A stretch of DNA of 64,000 nt from Arenicola marina. Lineage: Eukaryota > Annelida > Polychaeta > Arenicolidae. Location of the stretch: NCBI GenBank assembly GCA_964019135.1, contig OZ025265.1, positions 6,640,318 through 6,704,317 of the forward strand. The letters run 5' to 3'. The translations under genes and the position numbers were made by a program. The first letter of the stretch is position 1; every line of letters begins with the position of its first letter. The notes beneath the pieces are model-generated. The model searched no databases, was not told where the DNA came from, and was given only the letters and a program-made list of their open reading frames with translations. Positions 40,790 through 56,300 of this stretch are shown one piece after another.

Positions 40790-43700
40790 CCCTTACACAC
40801 CTCCTGCAGCCAATCCGCCCATCCTCCCAACCCGTGCCCTTACACACCTCCTCCAACCAATCCGCCCATCCTCCCACCCCATGCCCTTACACACCTCCGC
40901 CAGCCAATCCGCCCATCCTCCCAACCCATGCCCTTACACACATCCTCCAGCCAATCCGCCCATCCTCCTACCCCATGCCCTTACACACCTCCTCCCGCCA
41001 ATCCGCCCATCCTGCCAACCCATGCCCTTACACACCTTCTCCAGCCAATCCGCCCATCCTCCCACCCCATGCCCTTACACACCTCCTCCAGCCAATCCGC
41101 CCATCCTCCCACCTCATGCCCTTACACACCTCCTCCAGCCAATCCGCCCATCCTCCCACCCCATGCCCTTACACACATCCTCCCGCCAATCCGCCCATCC
41201 TGCCAACCCATGCCCTTACACACCTCCTCCCGCCAATCCGCCCATCCTGCCAACCCATGCCCTTACACACCTCCTCCAGCCAATCCGCTCATCCTCCCAC
41301 CCCATGCCCTTACACATCTCCTCCAGCCAATCCGCCCATCCTCCCACTTCATGCCCTTACACACCTCCTCCAGCCAATCCGCCCATCCTCCCACCTCATG
41401 CCCTTACACACCTCCTCCCGCCAATCCGCCCATCCTCCCACCCCATGCCCTTACACACATCCTCCCGCCAATCCGCCCATCCTCCCACCCCATGCCCTTA
41501 CACACCTCCTGCAGCCAATCCGCCCATCCTCCCACCCCATGCCCTTACACACCTCCTCCAGCCAATCCGCCCATCCTCCCACCTCATGCCCTTACACACA
41601 TCCTCCAGCCAATCCGCCCATCCTCCCAACCCATGCCCTTACACACATCCTCCCGCCAATCCGCCCATCCTCCTACCCCATGCCCTTACACACCTCCTCC
41701 AGCCAATCCGCCTATCCTCCCACCCCATGCCCTTACACACCTCCTCCCGCCAATCCGCCCATCCTCCTACCCCATGCCCTTACACACCTCCTCCAGCCTA
41801 TCCGCCTATCCTCCCACCCCATGCCCTTACACACCTCCTCCAGCCAATCCGCCCATCCTCCCACCCCATGCCCTTACACACCTCCTCCAGCCAATCCGCC
41901 TATCCTCCCACCCCATGCCCTTACACACCTCCTCCAGCCAATCCGCCCATCCTCCCACCCCATGCCCTTACACACCTCCTCCAGCCAATCCGCCCATCCT
42001 CCCACCTCATGCCCTTACACACATCCTCCAGCCAATCCGCCCATCCTCCCAACCCATGCCCTTACACACATCCTCCCGCCAATCCGCCCATCCTCCTACC
42101 CCATGCCCTTACACACCTCCTCCAGCCTATCCGCCTATCCTCCCACCCCATGCCCTTACACACCTCCTCCAGCCAATGCGGCCATCCTCCCACCCCATGC
42201 CCTTACACACCTCCTCCAGCCAATCCGCCCACCCTCCCACCCCATGCCCTTACACACCTCCTCCAGCCAATCCGCCTATCCTCCCACCCCATGCCCTTAC
42301 ACACCTCCTCCAGCCAATCCGCCCATCCTCCTACCCCATGCCCTTACACACCTCCTCCAGCCAATCCGCCCATCCTCCCACCCCATGCCCTTACACACCT
42401 CCTCCAGCCAATCTGCCCATCCTCCCAACCCATGCCCTTACACACCTCCTCCAGCCAATCCGCCCATCCTCCTATCCTATGCCCTTACACACATCCTCCA
42501 GCCAATCCGCCCATCCTCCCACCCCATGCCCTTACACACCTCCTCCAGCCAATCCGCCCATCCTCCCACCCCATGCCCTTACACACCTCCTCCAGCCAAT
42601 CCGCCCATCCTCCCACCCCATGCCCTTACACACCTCCTCCAGCCAATCCGCCCATCCTCCCACCCCATGCCCTTACACACCTCCTCCAGCCAATCCGCCC
42701 ATCCTCCCAACCCATCCCCTTACACACCTCCTCCAGCCAATCCGCCCATCCTCCCAACCCATTCCCTTACACACCTCCTCCAGCCAATCCGGCCATCCTG
42801 CCACCCCATGCCCTTACACACCTCCTCCAGCCAATCCGCATATCCTCCCACCCCATGCCCTTACACACCTCCTCCAGCCAATCCGCCCATCCTCAGACCC
42901 CATGCCCTTACACACCTCCTCCAGCCAATCCGCCCATCCTGCCACCCCATGCCCTTACACACCTCCTCCAGCCAATCCGCCCATCCTCCCAACCCATTCC
43001 CTTACACACCTCCTCCAGCCAACCCGCCCATCCTCCCAACCAGTGCCCTTACACACTTCCTCCAGCCAAACCGCCCATCCTCCCAACCCATGCCCTTACA
43101 CACCTCCTCCAGCCAAACCGCCCACCCTCCCAACCCATGCCCTTACACACATCCTCCAGCCAAACCGCCCATCCTCCCACCCCATGCCCTTACACACATC
43201 CTCCAGCCAATCCGCCCATCCTCCCACCCCATGCCCTTACACACCTCCTCCAGCCAATCCGCCCATCCTCCCACCCCATGCCCTTACACACCTCCTCCAG
43301 CCAATCCGCCCATCCTCCCACCCCATACCCTTACACACCTCCTCCAGCCAATCCGCCCATCCTCCCACCCCATGCCCTTACACACCTCCTCCAGCCAATC
43401 CGCCCATCCTCCCACCTCATGCCCTTACACACCTCCTCCAGCCAATCCGCCCATCCTCCCACCCCATGCCCTTACACACCTCCTCCAGCCAATCCGCCCA
43501 ACCTCCCAACCCGTGCCCTTACACACCTCCTCCAGCCAAACCGCCCACCCTCCCAACCCATGCCCTTACACACCTCCTCCAGCCAATCCGCCCATCCTCC
43601 CACCCCATGCCCTTACACACCTCCTCCAGCCTATCCGCCCATCCTCCCACCCCATGCCCTTACACACCTCCTCCAGCCAATCCGCCCATCCTCCCAACCC

Positions 43701-44175
43701 ATGCCCTTACACACCTCCTCCAACCAATCCGGCCATCCTGCCACCCCATGCCCTTACACACCTCCTCCAGCCGATCCGCCCATGCTCCCACCCCATGCCC
43801 CTACACACATCCTCCAGCCTATCCGCCCATCCTCCCACCCCATGCCCTTACACACCTCCTCCAACCAATCCGGCCATCCTGCCACCCCATGCCCTTACAC
43901 ACCTCCTCCAGCCAATCCGCCCATCCTCCCACCCCATGCCCTTACACACATCCTCCAGCCAATCCGCCCATCCTCCCACCTCATGCCCTTACACACATCC
44001 TCCAGCCAATCCGCCCATCCTCCCAACCCATGCCCTTACACACATCCTCCCGCCAATCCGCCCATCCTCCTACCCCATGCCCTTACACACCTCCTCCAGC
44101 CAATCCGCCCATCCTCCCACCCCGTGCCCTTACACACCTCCTCCAGCCAATCCGCCCATCCTCCTACCCCATGCC
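40790..44175 (+). repeat. Block A'-X-B', second copy with an 18-monomer insertion
   Basis: A' (about 40,790-42,410) matches A and B' (about 43,215-44,175) matches B. Between them lie about 846 bp of monomers (X) absent from the first copy. X carries unusual variants: ATCTGCCC at 42,414, CCTATCCTATG near 42,475, CTCAGACCCC near 42,894 and AACCAGTGCCC near 43,040. X could be an insertion here or a deletion from the first copy. Confidence 0.8.
42412..43257 (+). repeat. Extra 18-monomer segment X
   Basis: This segment accounts for the offset change from 54 to 72 monomers between flanking matches. Its content is ordinary satellite. It is enriched in CCAAACCGCCC and CCCAACCCATTCCC monomers of the type also found near 46,98x-47,16x, so that region is a possible source. 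Edges are placed at the first and last mismatching monomers. Confidence 0.65.
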
Positions 44176-44329
44176 CTTACACACCTCCTCCAGCCTATCC
44201 GCCTATCCTCCCACCCCATGCCCTTACACACCTCCTCCAGCCAATCCGCCCATCCTCCCACCCCATGCCCTTACACACCTCCTCCCGCCAATCCGCCCAT
44301 CCTCCCACCCCATGCCCTTACACACCTCC
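44176..44329 (+). repeat. Linker of about three monomers between blocks
   Basis: These monomers (CAGCCTATCCGCC, CTCCAG and CTCCCG types) are not part of either neighbouring duplication. There is no other content. Confidence 0.6.
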
Positions 44330-47300
44330 TCCAGCCAATCCGCCCATCCTCCCACCCCATGCCCTTACACACATCCTCCAGCCAATCCGCCCATCCTCCC
44401 ACCTCATGCCCTTACACACATCCTCCAGCCAATCCGCCCATCCTCCCACCCCATGCCCTTACACACCTCCTCCAGCCAATCCACCCGTCCTCCCACCCCA
44501 TGCCCTTACACACCTCCTGCAGCCAATCCGCCCATCCTCCCACCCCATGCCCTTACACACCTCCTCCAGCCAATCCGCCCATCCTCCCACCCCATGCCCT
44601 TACACACCTCCTCCAGCCAATCCGCCCATCCTCCCACCTCATGCCCGTACACACCTCCTCCAGCCAATCCGCCCATCCTCCCACCCCATGCCCTTACACA
44701 CATCCTCCCGCCAATCCGCCCATCCTCCTACCCCATGCCCTTACACACCTCCTCCAGCCAATCCGCCCATCCTCCCACCCCATGCCCTTACACACCTCCT
44801 CCCGCCAATCCGCCCATCCTCCCACCCCATGCCCTTACACACCTCCTCCAGCCAATCCGCCCATCCTCCCACCCCATGCCCTTACACACATCCTCCAGCC
44901 AATCCGCCCATCCTCCCACCCCATGCCCTTATACACCTCCTCCAGCCAATCCGCCCATCCTCCCACCCCATGCTCTTACACACATCCTCCAGCCAATCCG
45001 CCCATCCTGCCACCCCATGCTCTTACACACCTCCTGCAGCCAATCCGCCCATCCTCCCAACCCATGCCCTTACACACCTCCTCCCGCCAATCCGCCCATC
45101 CTCCTACCCCATGCCCTTACACACCTCCTCCAGCCTATCCGCCTATCCTCCCACCCCATGCCCTTACACACCTCCTCCCGCCAATCCGCCCATCCTCCTA
45201 CCCCATGCCCTTACACACCTCCTCCAGCCAATCCGCCCATCCTCCTACCCCATGCCCTTACACACATCCTCCAGCCAATCCGCCCATCCTCCCACCCCAT
45301 GCCCTTACACACCTCCTCCAGCCAATCCGCCCATCCTCCCACCCCATGCCCTTACACACCTCCTCCAGCCAATCCGCCCATACTCCCACCCCATGCCCTT
45401 ACACACCTCCTCCAGCCAATCCGCCCATCCTCCCACCCCATGCCCTTACACACCTCCTCCAGCCAATCCGCCCATCCTCCCAACCCATGCCCTTACACAC
45501 CTCCTCCAGCCAATCCGCCCATCCTCCCACCCCATGCCCTTACACGCCTCCTCCAGCCAATCCGCCCATCCTCCTACCCCATGCCCTTACACACCTCCTC
45601 CCGCCAATCCGCCCATCCTCCCACCTCATGCCCTTACACACCTCCTCCAGCCAATCCGCCCATCCTCCCACCCCATGCCCTTACACACCTCCTTCAGCCA
45701 ATCCGCCCATCCTCCCACCCCATGCCCTTACACACCTCCTCCAGCCAATCCGCCCATCCTCCCACCCCTTGCCCTTACACACCTCCTCCAGCCAATCCGC
45801 CCATCCTCCCACCCCATGCCCTTACACACCTCCTCCAGCCAATCCGCCCATCCTCCCAACCCATGCCCTTACACACCTCCTCCAGCCAATCCGCCCATCC
45901 TCCCACCTCATGCCCTTACACACCTCCTCCAGCCAATCCGCCCATCCTCCCACCCCATGCCCTTACACACCTCCTCCAGCCAATCCGCCCAACCTCCCAA
46001 CCCGTGCCCTTACACACCTCCTCCAGCCAAACCGCCCACCCTCCCAACCCATGCCCTTACACACCTCCTCCAGCCAATCCGCCCATCCTCCCACCCCATG
46101 CCCTTACACACCTCCTCCAGCCTATCCGCCCATCCTCCCACCCCATGCCCTTACACACCTCATCCAGCTAATCCGGCCATCCTGCCACCCCATGCCCTTA
46201 CACACCTCCTCCAGCCAATCCGCCCATCCTCCCATCCCATGCCCTTACACACCTCCTCCAGCCAATCCGCCCATCCTCCCAACCCATGCCCTTACACACC
46301 TCCTCCAACCAATCCGGCCATCCTGCCACCCCATGCCCTTACGCACCTCCTCCAGCCAATCCGCCCATCCTCCCACCCCATGCCCTTACACACATCCTCC
46401 AGCCTATCCGCCCATCCTCCCACCCCATGCCCTTACACACCTCCTCCAGCCAATCCGGCCATCCTGCCACCCCATGCCCTTACACACCTCCTCCAGCCAA
46501 TCCGCCCATCCTCCCACCCCATGCCCTTACACACCTCCTCCAGCCAATCCGCCTATCCTCCCACCCCATGCCCTTACACACCTCCTCCCGCCAATCCGCC
46601 CATCCTCCCACCCCATGCCCTTACACACATCCTCCTGCCAATCCGCCCATCCTCCCAACCCATGCCCTTACACACATCCTCCCGCCAATCCGCCCATCCT
46701 CCCACCACATGCCCTTACACACCTCCTCCTGCCAATCCGCCCATCCTCCCAACCCATGCCCTTACACACATCCTCCAGCCAATCCGCCCATCCTCCCACC
46801 CCATGCCCTTACACACCTCCTCCAGCCAATCCGCCCATCCTTTCACCCCATGCCCTTACACACCTCCGCCAGCCAATCCGCCCATCCTCCCAACCCATGC
46901 CCTTACACACCTCCTCCAGCCAATCCGCCCATCCTCCGACCCCATGCCCTTACACACCTCCTCCAGCCAATCCGCCCATCCTCCCAACCCATTCCCTTAC
47001 ACACCTCCTCCAGCCAACCCGCCCATCCTCCCAACCCATGCCCTTACACACCTCCTCCAGCCAAACCGCCCATCCTCCCAACCCATGCCCTTACACACCT
47101 CCTCCAGCCAAACCGCCCACCCTCCCAACCCATGCCCTTACACACATCCTCCAGCCAAACCGCCCATCCTCCCACCCCATGCCCTTACACACATCCTCCA
47201 GCCAATCCGCCCATCCTCCCACCCCATGCCCTTACACACCTCCTCCAGCCAATCCGCCAATCCTCCCACCCCGTGCCCTTACACACCTCCTCCAGCCAAT

Positions 47301-50300
47301 CCGCCCATCCTCCCACCCCATGCCCCTACACACCTCCTCCAGCCAATCCGCCCATCCTCCCACCCCATGCCCTTACACACCTCCTCCAGCCAATCCGCCC
47401 ATCCTCCCACCTCATGCCCTTACACACCTCCTCCAGCCAATCCGCCCATCCTCCCACCCCATGCCCTTACACACCTCCTCCAGCCAATCCGCCCAACCTC
47501 CCAACCCGTGCCCTTACACACCTCCTCCAGCCAAACCGCCCACCCTCCCAACCCATGCCCTTACACACCTCCTCCAGCCAATCCGCCCATCCTCCCACCC
47601 CATGCCCTTACACACCTCCTCCAGCCAATCCGCCAATCCTCCCACCCCATGCCCTTACACACCTCCTCCAGCCAATCCGCCCATCCTCCCACCCCATGCC
47701 CCTACACACCTCCTCCAGCCAATCCGCCCATCCTCCCACCCCATGCCCTTACACACCTCCTCCAGCCAATCCGCCCATCCTCCCACCTCATGCCCTTACA
47801 CACCTCCTCCAGCTAATCCGCCCATCCTCCCACCCCATGCCCTTACACACCTCCTCCAGCCAATCCGCCCAACCTCCCAACCCGTGCCCTTACACACCTC
47901 CTCCAGCCAAACCGCCCACCCTCCCAACCCATGCCCTTACACACCTCCTCCAGCCAATCCGCCCAACCTCCCAACCCGTGCCCTTACACACCTCCTCCAG
48001 CCAAACCGCCCACCCTCCCAACCCATGCCCTTACACACCTCCTCCAGCCAATCCGCCCATCCTCCCACCCCATGCCCTTACACACCTCCTCCAGCCAATC
48101 CGCCAATCCTCCCACCCCATGCCCTTACACACCTCCTCCAGCCAATCCGCCCATCCTCCCACCCCATACCCTTACACACCTCCTCCAGCCAATCCGCCAA
48201 TCCTCCCACCCCATGCCCTTACACACCTCCTCCCGCCAATCCGCCCATCCTCCCAACCCATGCCCTTACACACCTCCTGCAGCCAATCCACCCATCCTCC
48301 CACCCCATGCCCCTACACACCTCCTCCAGCCAATCCGCCCATCCTCCCACCCCATGCCCTTACACACCTCCTCCAGCCAATCCGCCCATCCTCCCACCTC
48401 ATGCCCTTACACACCTCCTCCAGCCAATCCGCCCATCCTCCCACCCCATGCCCTTACACACCTCCTCCAGCCAATCCGCCCAACCTCCCAACCCGTGCCC
48501 TTACACACCTCCTCCAGCCAAACCGCCCACCCTCCCAACCCATGCCCTTACACACCTCCTCCAGCCAATCCGCCCATCCTCCCACCCCATGCCCTTACAC
48601 ACCTCCTCCAGCCTATCCGCCCATCCTCCCACCCCATGCCCTTACACACCTCCTCCAGCCAATCCGGCCATCCTGCCACCCCATGCCCTTACACACCTCC
48701 TCCAGCCAATCCGCCCATCCTCCCACCCCATGCCCTTACACACCTCCTCCAGCCAATCCGCCCATCCTCCCACCCCATGCCCTTACACACCTCCTCCAAC
48801 CAATCCGGCCATCCTGCCACCCCATGCCCTTACGCATCTCCTCCAGCCAATCCGCCCATCCTCCCAACCCATGCCCTTACACACCTCCTCCAACCAATCC
48901 GGCCATCCTGCCACCCCATGCCCTTACACACCTCCTCCAGCCAATCCGCCCATCCTCCCACCCCATGCCCTTACGCACCTCCTCCAGCCAATCCGCCCAT
49001 CCTCCCACCCCATGCCCTTACACACATCCTCCAGCCTATCCGCCCATCCTCCCACCCCATGCCCTTACACACCTCCTCCAGCCAATCCGGCCATCCTGCC
49101 ACCCCATGCCCTTACACACCTCCTCCAGCCAATCCGCCCATCCTCCCACCCCATGCCCTTACACACCTCCTCCCGCCAATCCGCCCATCCTCCCAACCCA
49201 TGCCCTTACACACATCCTCCAGCCTATCCGCCCATCCTCCCAACCCATGCCCTTACACACATCCTCCCGCCAATCCGCCCATCCTCCCACCACATGCCCT
49301 TACACACCTCCTCCTGCCAATCCGCCCATCCTCCCAACCCATGCCCTTACACACATCCTCCCGCCAATCCGCCCATCCTCCCACCCGATGTCCTTACACA
49401 CCTCCTCCAGCCAATCCGCCCATCCTGCCAACCCATGCCCTTACACACCTCCTCCAGCCAATCCGCCCATCCTCCCACCCCATGCCCTTACACACATCCT
49501 CCAGCCAATCCGCCCATCCTCCCACCCCATGCCCTTACACACATACTCCAGCCAATCCGCCCATCCTCCTACCCCATGCCCTTACACACATCCTCCCGCC
49601 AATCCGCCCATCCTCCCACCCCATGCCCTTACACACCTCCTCCAGCCAATCCGCCCATCCTCCCACCTCATGCCCTTACACACCTCCTCCAGCCAATCCG
49701 CCCATCCTCCCAACCCATGCCCTTACACACCTCCTCCAGCCAATCCGCCCAACCTCCCAACCCGTGCCCTTACACACCTCCTCCAGCCAATCCGCCCATC
49801 CTCCCACCTCATGCCCTTACACACCTCCTCCAGCCAATCCGCCCATCCTGCCACCTCATGCCCTTACACACCTCCTCCAAACAATCCGCCTATCCTCCCA
49901 CCCCATGCCCTTACACACCTCCTCCCGCCAATCCGCCCATCCTCCCACCCCATGCCCTTACACACATCCTCCTGCCAATCCGCCCATCCTCCCAACCCAT
50001 GCCCTTACACACATCCTCCCGCCAATCCGCCCATCCTCCCACCACATGCCATTACACACATCCTCCTGCCAATCCGCCCATCCTCCCAACCCATGCCCTT
50101 ACACACATCCTCCAGCCAATCCGCCCATCCTCCCACCCCATGCCCTTACACACCTCCTCCAGCCAATCCGCCCATCCTTTCACCCCATGCCCTTACACAC
50201 CTCCGCCAGCCAATCCGCCCATCCTCCCAACCCATGCCCTTACACACATCCTCCCGCCAATGCGCCCATCCTCCCACCCGATGTCCTTACACACCTCCTC

Positions 50301-50392
50301 CAGCCAATCCGCCCATCCTCCCAACCCATGCCCTTACACACCTCCTCCAGCCAATCCGCCCATCCTCCCACCCCATGCCCTTACACACATCC
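44330..50392 (+). repeat. 6,063-bp (129-monomer) tandem duplication, copy 1
   Basis: All rare variants recur exactly 6,063 bp later: CCACCCGTCC near 44,481 with 50,544, CTCATCCAGCTAATCC near 46,160 with 52,223, and CAGCTAATCCGCC near 47,812 with 53,875. CATACTCCAGCC near 49,53x pairs with 55,60x. The left edge lies between 44,325 and 44,398, since one monomer before it differs (CCTCC against CATCC). The single difference found is CGCATCTCC at about 48,837. Confidence 0.9.
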
Positions 50393-53300
50393 TCCAGCCA
50401 ATCCGCCCATCCTCCCACCCCATGCCCTTACACACATCCTCCAGCCAATCCGCCCATCCTCCCACCTCATGCCCTTACACACATCCTCCAGCCAATCCGC
50501 CCATCCTCCCACCCCATGCCCTTACACACCTCCTCCAGCCAATCCACCCGTCCTCCCACCCCATGCCCTTACACACCTCCTGCAGCCAATCCGCCCATCC
50601 TCCCACCCCATGCCCTTACACACCTCCTCCAGCCAATCCGCCCATCCTCCCACCCCATGCCCTTACACACCTCCTCCAGCCAATCCGCCCATCCTCCCAC
50701 CTCATGCCCGTACACACCTCCTCCAGCCAATCCGCCCATCCTCCCACCCCATGCCCTTACACACATCCTCCCGCCAATCCGCCCATCCTCCTACCCCATG
50801 CCCTTACACACCTCCTCCAGCCAATCCGCCCATCCTCCCACCCCATGCCCTTACACACCTCCTCCCGCCAATCCGCCCATCCTCCCACCCCATGCCCTTA
50901 CACACCTCCTCCAGCCAATCCGCCCATCCTCCCACCCCATGCCCTTACACACATCCTCCAGCCAATCCGCCCATCCTCCCACCCCATGCCCTTATACACC
51001 TCCTCCAGCCAATCCGCCCATCCTCCCACCCCATGCTCTTACACACATCCTCCAGCCAATCCGCCCATCCTGCCACCCCATGCTCTTACACACCTCCTGC
51101 AGCCAATCCGCCCATCCTCCCAACCCATGCCCTTACACACCTCCTCCCGCCAATCCGCCCATCCTCCTACCCCATGCCCTTACACACCTCCTCCAGCCTA
51201 TCCGCCTATCCTCCCACCCCATGCCCTTACACACCTCCTCCCGCCAATCCGCCCATCCTCCTACCCCATGCCCTTACACACCTCCTCCAGCCAATCCGCC
51301 CATCCTCCTACCCCATGCCCTTACACACATCCTCCAGCCAATCCGCCCATCCTCCCACCCCATGCCCTTACACACCTCCTCCAGCCAATCCGCCCATCCT
51401 CCCACCCCATGCCCTTACACACCTCCTCCAGCCAATCCGCCCATACTCCCACCCCATGCCCTTACACACCTCCTCCAGCCAATCCGCCCATCCTCCCACC
51501 CCATGCCCTTACACACCTCCTCCAGCCAATCCGCCCATCCTCCCAACCCATGCCCTTACACACCTCCTCCAGCCAATCCGCCCATCCTCCCACCCCATGC
51601 CCTTACACGCCTCCTCCAGCCAATCCGCCCATCCTCCTACCCCATGCCCTTACACACCTCCTCCCGCCAATCCGCCCATCCTCCCACCTCATGCCCTTAC
51701 ACACCTCCTCCAGCCAATCCGCCCATCCTCCCACCCCATGCCCTTACACACCTCCTTCAGCCAATCCGCCCATCCTCCCACCCCATGCCCTTACACACCT
51801 CCTCCAGCCAATCCGCCCATCCTCCCACCCCTTGCCCTTACACACCTCCTCCAGCCAATCCGCCCATCCTCCCACCCCATGCCCTTACACACCTCCTCCA
51901 GCCAATCCGCCCATCCTCCCAACCCATGCCCTTACACACCTCCTCCAGCCAATCCGCCCATCCTCCCACCTCATGCCCTTACACACCTCCTCCAGCCAAT
52001 CCGCCCATCCTCCCACCCCATGCCCTTACACACCTCCTCCAGCCAATCCGCCCAACCTCCCAACCCGTGCCCTTACACACCTCCTCCAGCCAAACCGCCC
52101 ACCCTCCCAACCCATGCCCTTACACACCTCCTCCAGCCAATCCGCCCATCCTCCCACCCCATGCCCTTACACACCTCCTCCAGCCTATCCGCCCATCCTC
52201 CCACCCCATGCCCTTACACACCTCATCCAGCTAATCCGGCCATCCTGCCACCCCATGCCCTTACACACCTCCTCCAGCCAATCCGCCCATCCTCCCATCC
52301 CATGCCCTTACACACCTCCTCCAGCCAATCCGCCCATCCTCCCAACCCATGCCCTTACACACCTCCTCCAACCAATCCGGCCATCCTGCCACCCCATGCC
52401 CTTACGCACCTCCTCCAGCCAATCCGCCCATCCTCCCACCCCATGCCCTTACACACATCCTCCAGCCTATCCGCCCATCCTCCCACCCCATGCCCTTACA
52501 CACCTCCTCCAGCCAATCCGGCCATCCTGCCACCCCATGCCCTTACACACCTCCTCCAGCCAATCCGCCCATCCTCCCACCCCATGCCCTTACACACCTC
52601 CTCCAGCCAATCCGCCTATCCTCCCACCCCATGCCCTTACACACCTCCTCCCGCCAATCCGCCCATCCTCCCACCCCATGCCCTTACACACATCCTCCTG
52701 CCAATCCGCCCATCCTCCCAACCCATGCCCTTACACACATCCTCCCGCCAATCCGCCCATCCTCCCACCACATGCCCTTACACACCTCCTCCTGCCAATC
52801 CGCCCATCCTCCCAACCCATGCCCTTACACACATCCTCCAGCCAATCCGCCCATCCTCCCACCCCATGCCCTTACACACCTCCTCCAGCCAATCCGCCCA
52901 TCCTTTCACCCCATGCCCTTACACACCTCCGCCAGCCAATCCGCCCATCCTCCCAACCCATGCCCTTACACACCTCCTCCAGCCAATCCGCCCATCCTCC
53001 GACCCCATGCCCTTACACACCTCCTCCAGCCAATCCGCCCATCCTCCCAACCCATTCCCTTACACACCTCCTCCAGCCAACCCGCCCATCCTCCCAACCC
53101 ATGCCCTTACACACCTCCTCCAGCCAAACCGCCCATCCTCCCAACCCATGCCCTTACACACCTCCTCCAGCCAAACCGCCCACCCTCCCAACCCATGCCC
53201 TTACACACATCCTCCAGCCAAACCGCCCATCCTCCCACCCCATGCCCTTACACACATCCTCCAGCCAATCCGCCCATCCTCCCACCCCATGCCCTTACAC

Positions 53301-56300
53301 ACCTCCTCCAGCCAATCCGCCAATCCTCCCACCCCGTGCCCTTACACACCTCCTCCAGCCAATCCGCCCATCCTCCCACCCCATGCCCCTACACACCTCC
53401 TCCAGCCAATCCGCCCATCCTCCCACCCCATGCCCTTACACACCTCCTCCAGCCAATCCGCCCATCCTCCCACCTCATGCCCTTACACACCTCCTCCAGC
53501 CAATCCGCCCATCCTCCCACCCCATGCCCTTACACACCTCCTCCAGCCAATCCGCCCAACCTCCCAACCCGTGCCCTTACACACCTCCTCCAGCCAAACC
53601 GCCCACCCTCCCAACCCATGCCCTTACACACCTCCTCCAGCCAATCCGCCCATCCTCCCACCCCATGCCCTTACACACCTCCTCCAGCCAATCCGCCAAT
53701 CCTCCCACCCCATGCCCTTACACACCTCCTCCAGCCAATCCGCCCATCCTCCCACCCCATGCCCCTACACACCTCCTCCAGCCAATCCGCCCATCCTCCC
53801 ACCCCATGCCCTTACACACCTCCTCCAGCCAATCCGCCCATCCTCCCACCTCATGCCCTTACACACCTCCTCCAGCTAATCCGCCCATCCTCCCACCCCA
53901 TGCCCTTACACACCTCCTCCAGCCAATCCGCCCAACCTCCCAACCCGTGCCCTTACACACCTCCTCCAGCCAAACCGCCCACCCTCCCAACCCATGCCCT
54001 TACACACCTCCTCCAGCCAATCCGCCCAACCTCCCAACCCGTGCCCTTACACACCTCCTCCAGCCAAACCGCCCACCCTCCCAACCCATGCCCTTACACA
54101 CCTCCTCCAGCCAATCCGCCCATCCTCCCACCCCATGCCCTTACACACCTCCTCCAGCCAATCCGCCAATCCTCCCACCCCATGCCCTTACACACCTCCT
54201 CCAGCCAATCCGCCCATCCTCCCACCCCATACCCTTACACACCTCCTCCAGCCAATCCGCCAATCCTCCCACCCCATGCCCTTACACACCTCCTCCCGCC
54301 AATCCGCCCATCCTCCCAACCCATGCCCTTACACACCTCCTGCAGCCAATCCACCCATCCTCCCACCCCATGCCCCTACACACCTCCTCCAGCCAATCCG
54401 CCCATCCTCCCACCCCATGCCCTTACACACCTCCTCCAGCCAATCCGCCCATCCTCCCACCTCATGCCCTTACACACCTCCTCCAGCCAATCCGCCCATC
54501 CTCCCACCCCATGCCCTTACACACCTCCTCCAGCCAATCCGCCCAACCTCCCAACCCGTGCCCTTACACACCTCCTCCAGCCAAACCGCCCACCCTCCCA
54601 ACCCATGCCCTTACACACCTCCTCCAGCCAATCCGCCCATCCTCCCACCCCATGCCCTTACACACCTCCTCCAGCCTATCCGCCCATCCTCCCACCCCAT
54701 GCCCTTACACACCTCCTCCAGCCAATCCGGCCATCCTGCCACCCCATGCCCTTACACACCTCCTCCAGCCAATCCGCCCATCCTCCCACCCCATGCCCTT
54801 ACACACCTCCTCCAGCCAATCCGCCCATCCTCCCACCCCATGCCCTTACACACCTCCTCCAACCAATCCGGCCATCCTGCCACCCCATGCCCTTACGCAC
54901 CTCCTCCAGCCAATCCGCCCATCCTCCCAACCCATGCCCTTACACACCTCCTCCAACCAATCCGGCCATCCTGCCACCCCATGCCCTTACACACCTCCTC
55001 CAGCCAATCCGCCCATCCTCCCACCCCATGCCCTTACGCACCTCCTCCAGCCAATCCGCCCATCCTCCCACCCCATGCCCTTACACACATCCTCCAGCCT
55101 ATCCGCCCATCCTCCCACCCCATGCCCTTACACACCTCCTCCAGCCAATCCGGCCATCCTGCCACCCCATGCCCTTACACACCTCCTCCAGCCAATCCGC
55201 CCATCCTCCCACCCCATGCCCTTACACACCTCCTCCCGCCAATCCGCCCATCCTCCCAACCCATGCCCTTACACACATCCTCCAGCCTATCCGCCCATCC
55301 TCCCAACCCATGCCCTTACACACATCCTCCCGCCAATCCGCCCATCCTCCCACCACATGCCCTTACACACCTCCTCCTGCCAATCCGCCCATCCTCCCAA
55401 CCCATGCCCTTACACACATCCTCCCGCCAATCCGCCCATCCTCCCACCCGATGTCCTTACACACCTCCTCCAGCCAATCCGCCCATCCTGCCAACCCATG
55501 CCCTTACACACCTCCTCCAGCCAATCCGCCCATCCTCCCACCCCATGCCCTTACACACATCCTCCAGCCAATCCGCCCATCCTCCCACCCCATGCCCTTA
55601 CACACATACTCCAGCCAATCCGCCCATCCTCCTACCCCATGCCCTTACACACATCCTCCCGCCAATCCGCCCATCCTCCCACCCCATGCCCTTACACACC
55701 TCCTCCAGCCAATCCGCCCATCCTCCCACCTCATGCCCTTACACACCTCCTCCAGCCAATCCGCCCATCCTCCCAACCCATGCCCTTACACACCTCCTCC
55801 AGCCAATCCGCCCAACCTCCCAACCCGTGCCCTTACACACCTCCTCCAGCCAATCCGCCCATCCTCCCACCTCATGCCCTTACACACCTCCTCCAGCCAA
55901 TCCGCCCATCCTGCCACCTCATGCCCTTACACACCTCCTCCAAACAATCCGCCTATCCTCCCACCCCATGCCCTTACACACCTCCTCCCGCCAATCCGCC
56001 CATCCTCCCACCCCATGCCCTTACACACATCCTCCTGCCAATCCGCCCATCCTCCCAACCCATGCCCTTACACACATCCTCCCGCCAATCCGCCCATCCT
56101 CCCACCACATGCCATTACACACATCCTCCTGCCAATCCGCCCATCCTCCCAACCCATGCCCTTACACACATCCTCCAGCCAATCCGCCCATCCTCCCACC
56201 CCATGCCCTTACACACCTCCTCCAGCCAATCCGCCCATCCTTTCACCCCATGCCCTTACACACCTCCGCCAGCCAATCCGCCCATCCTCCCAACCCATGC

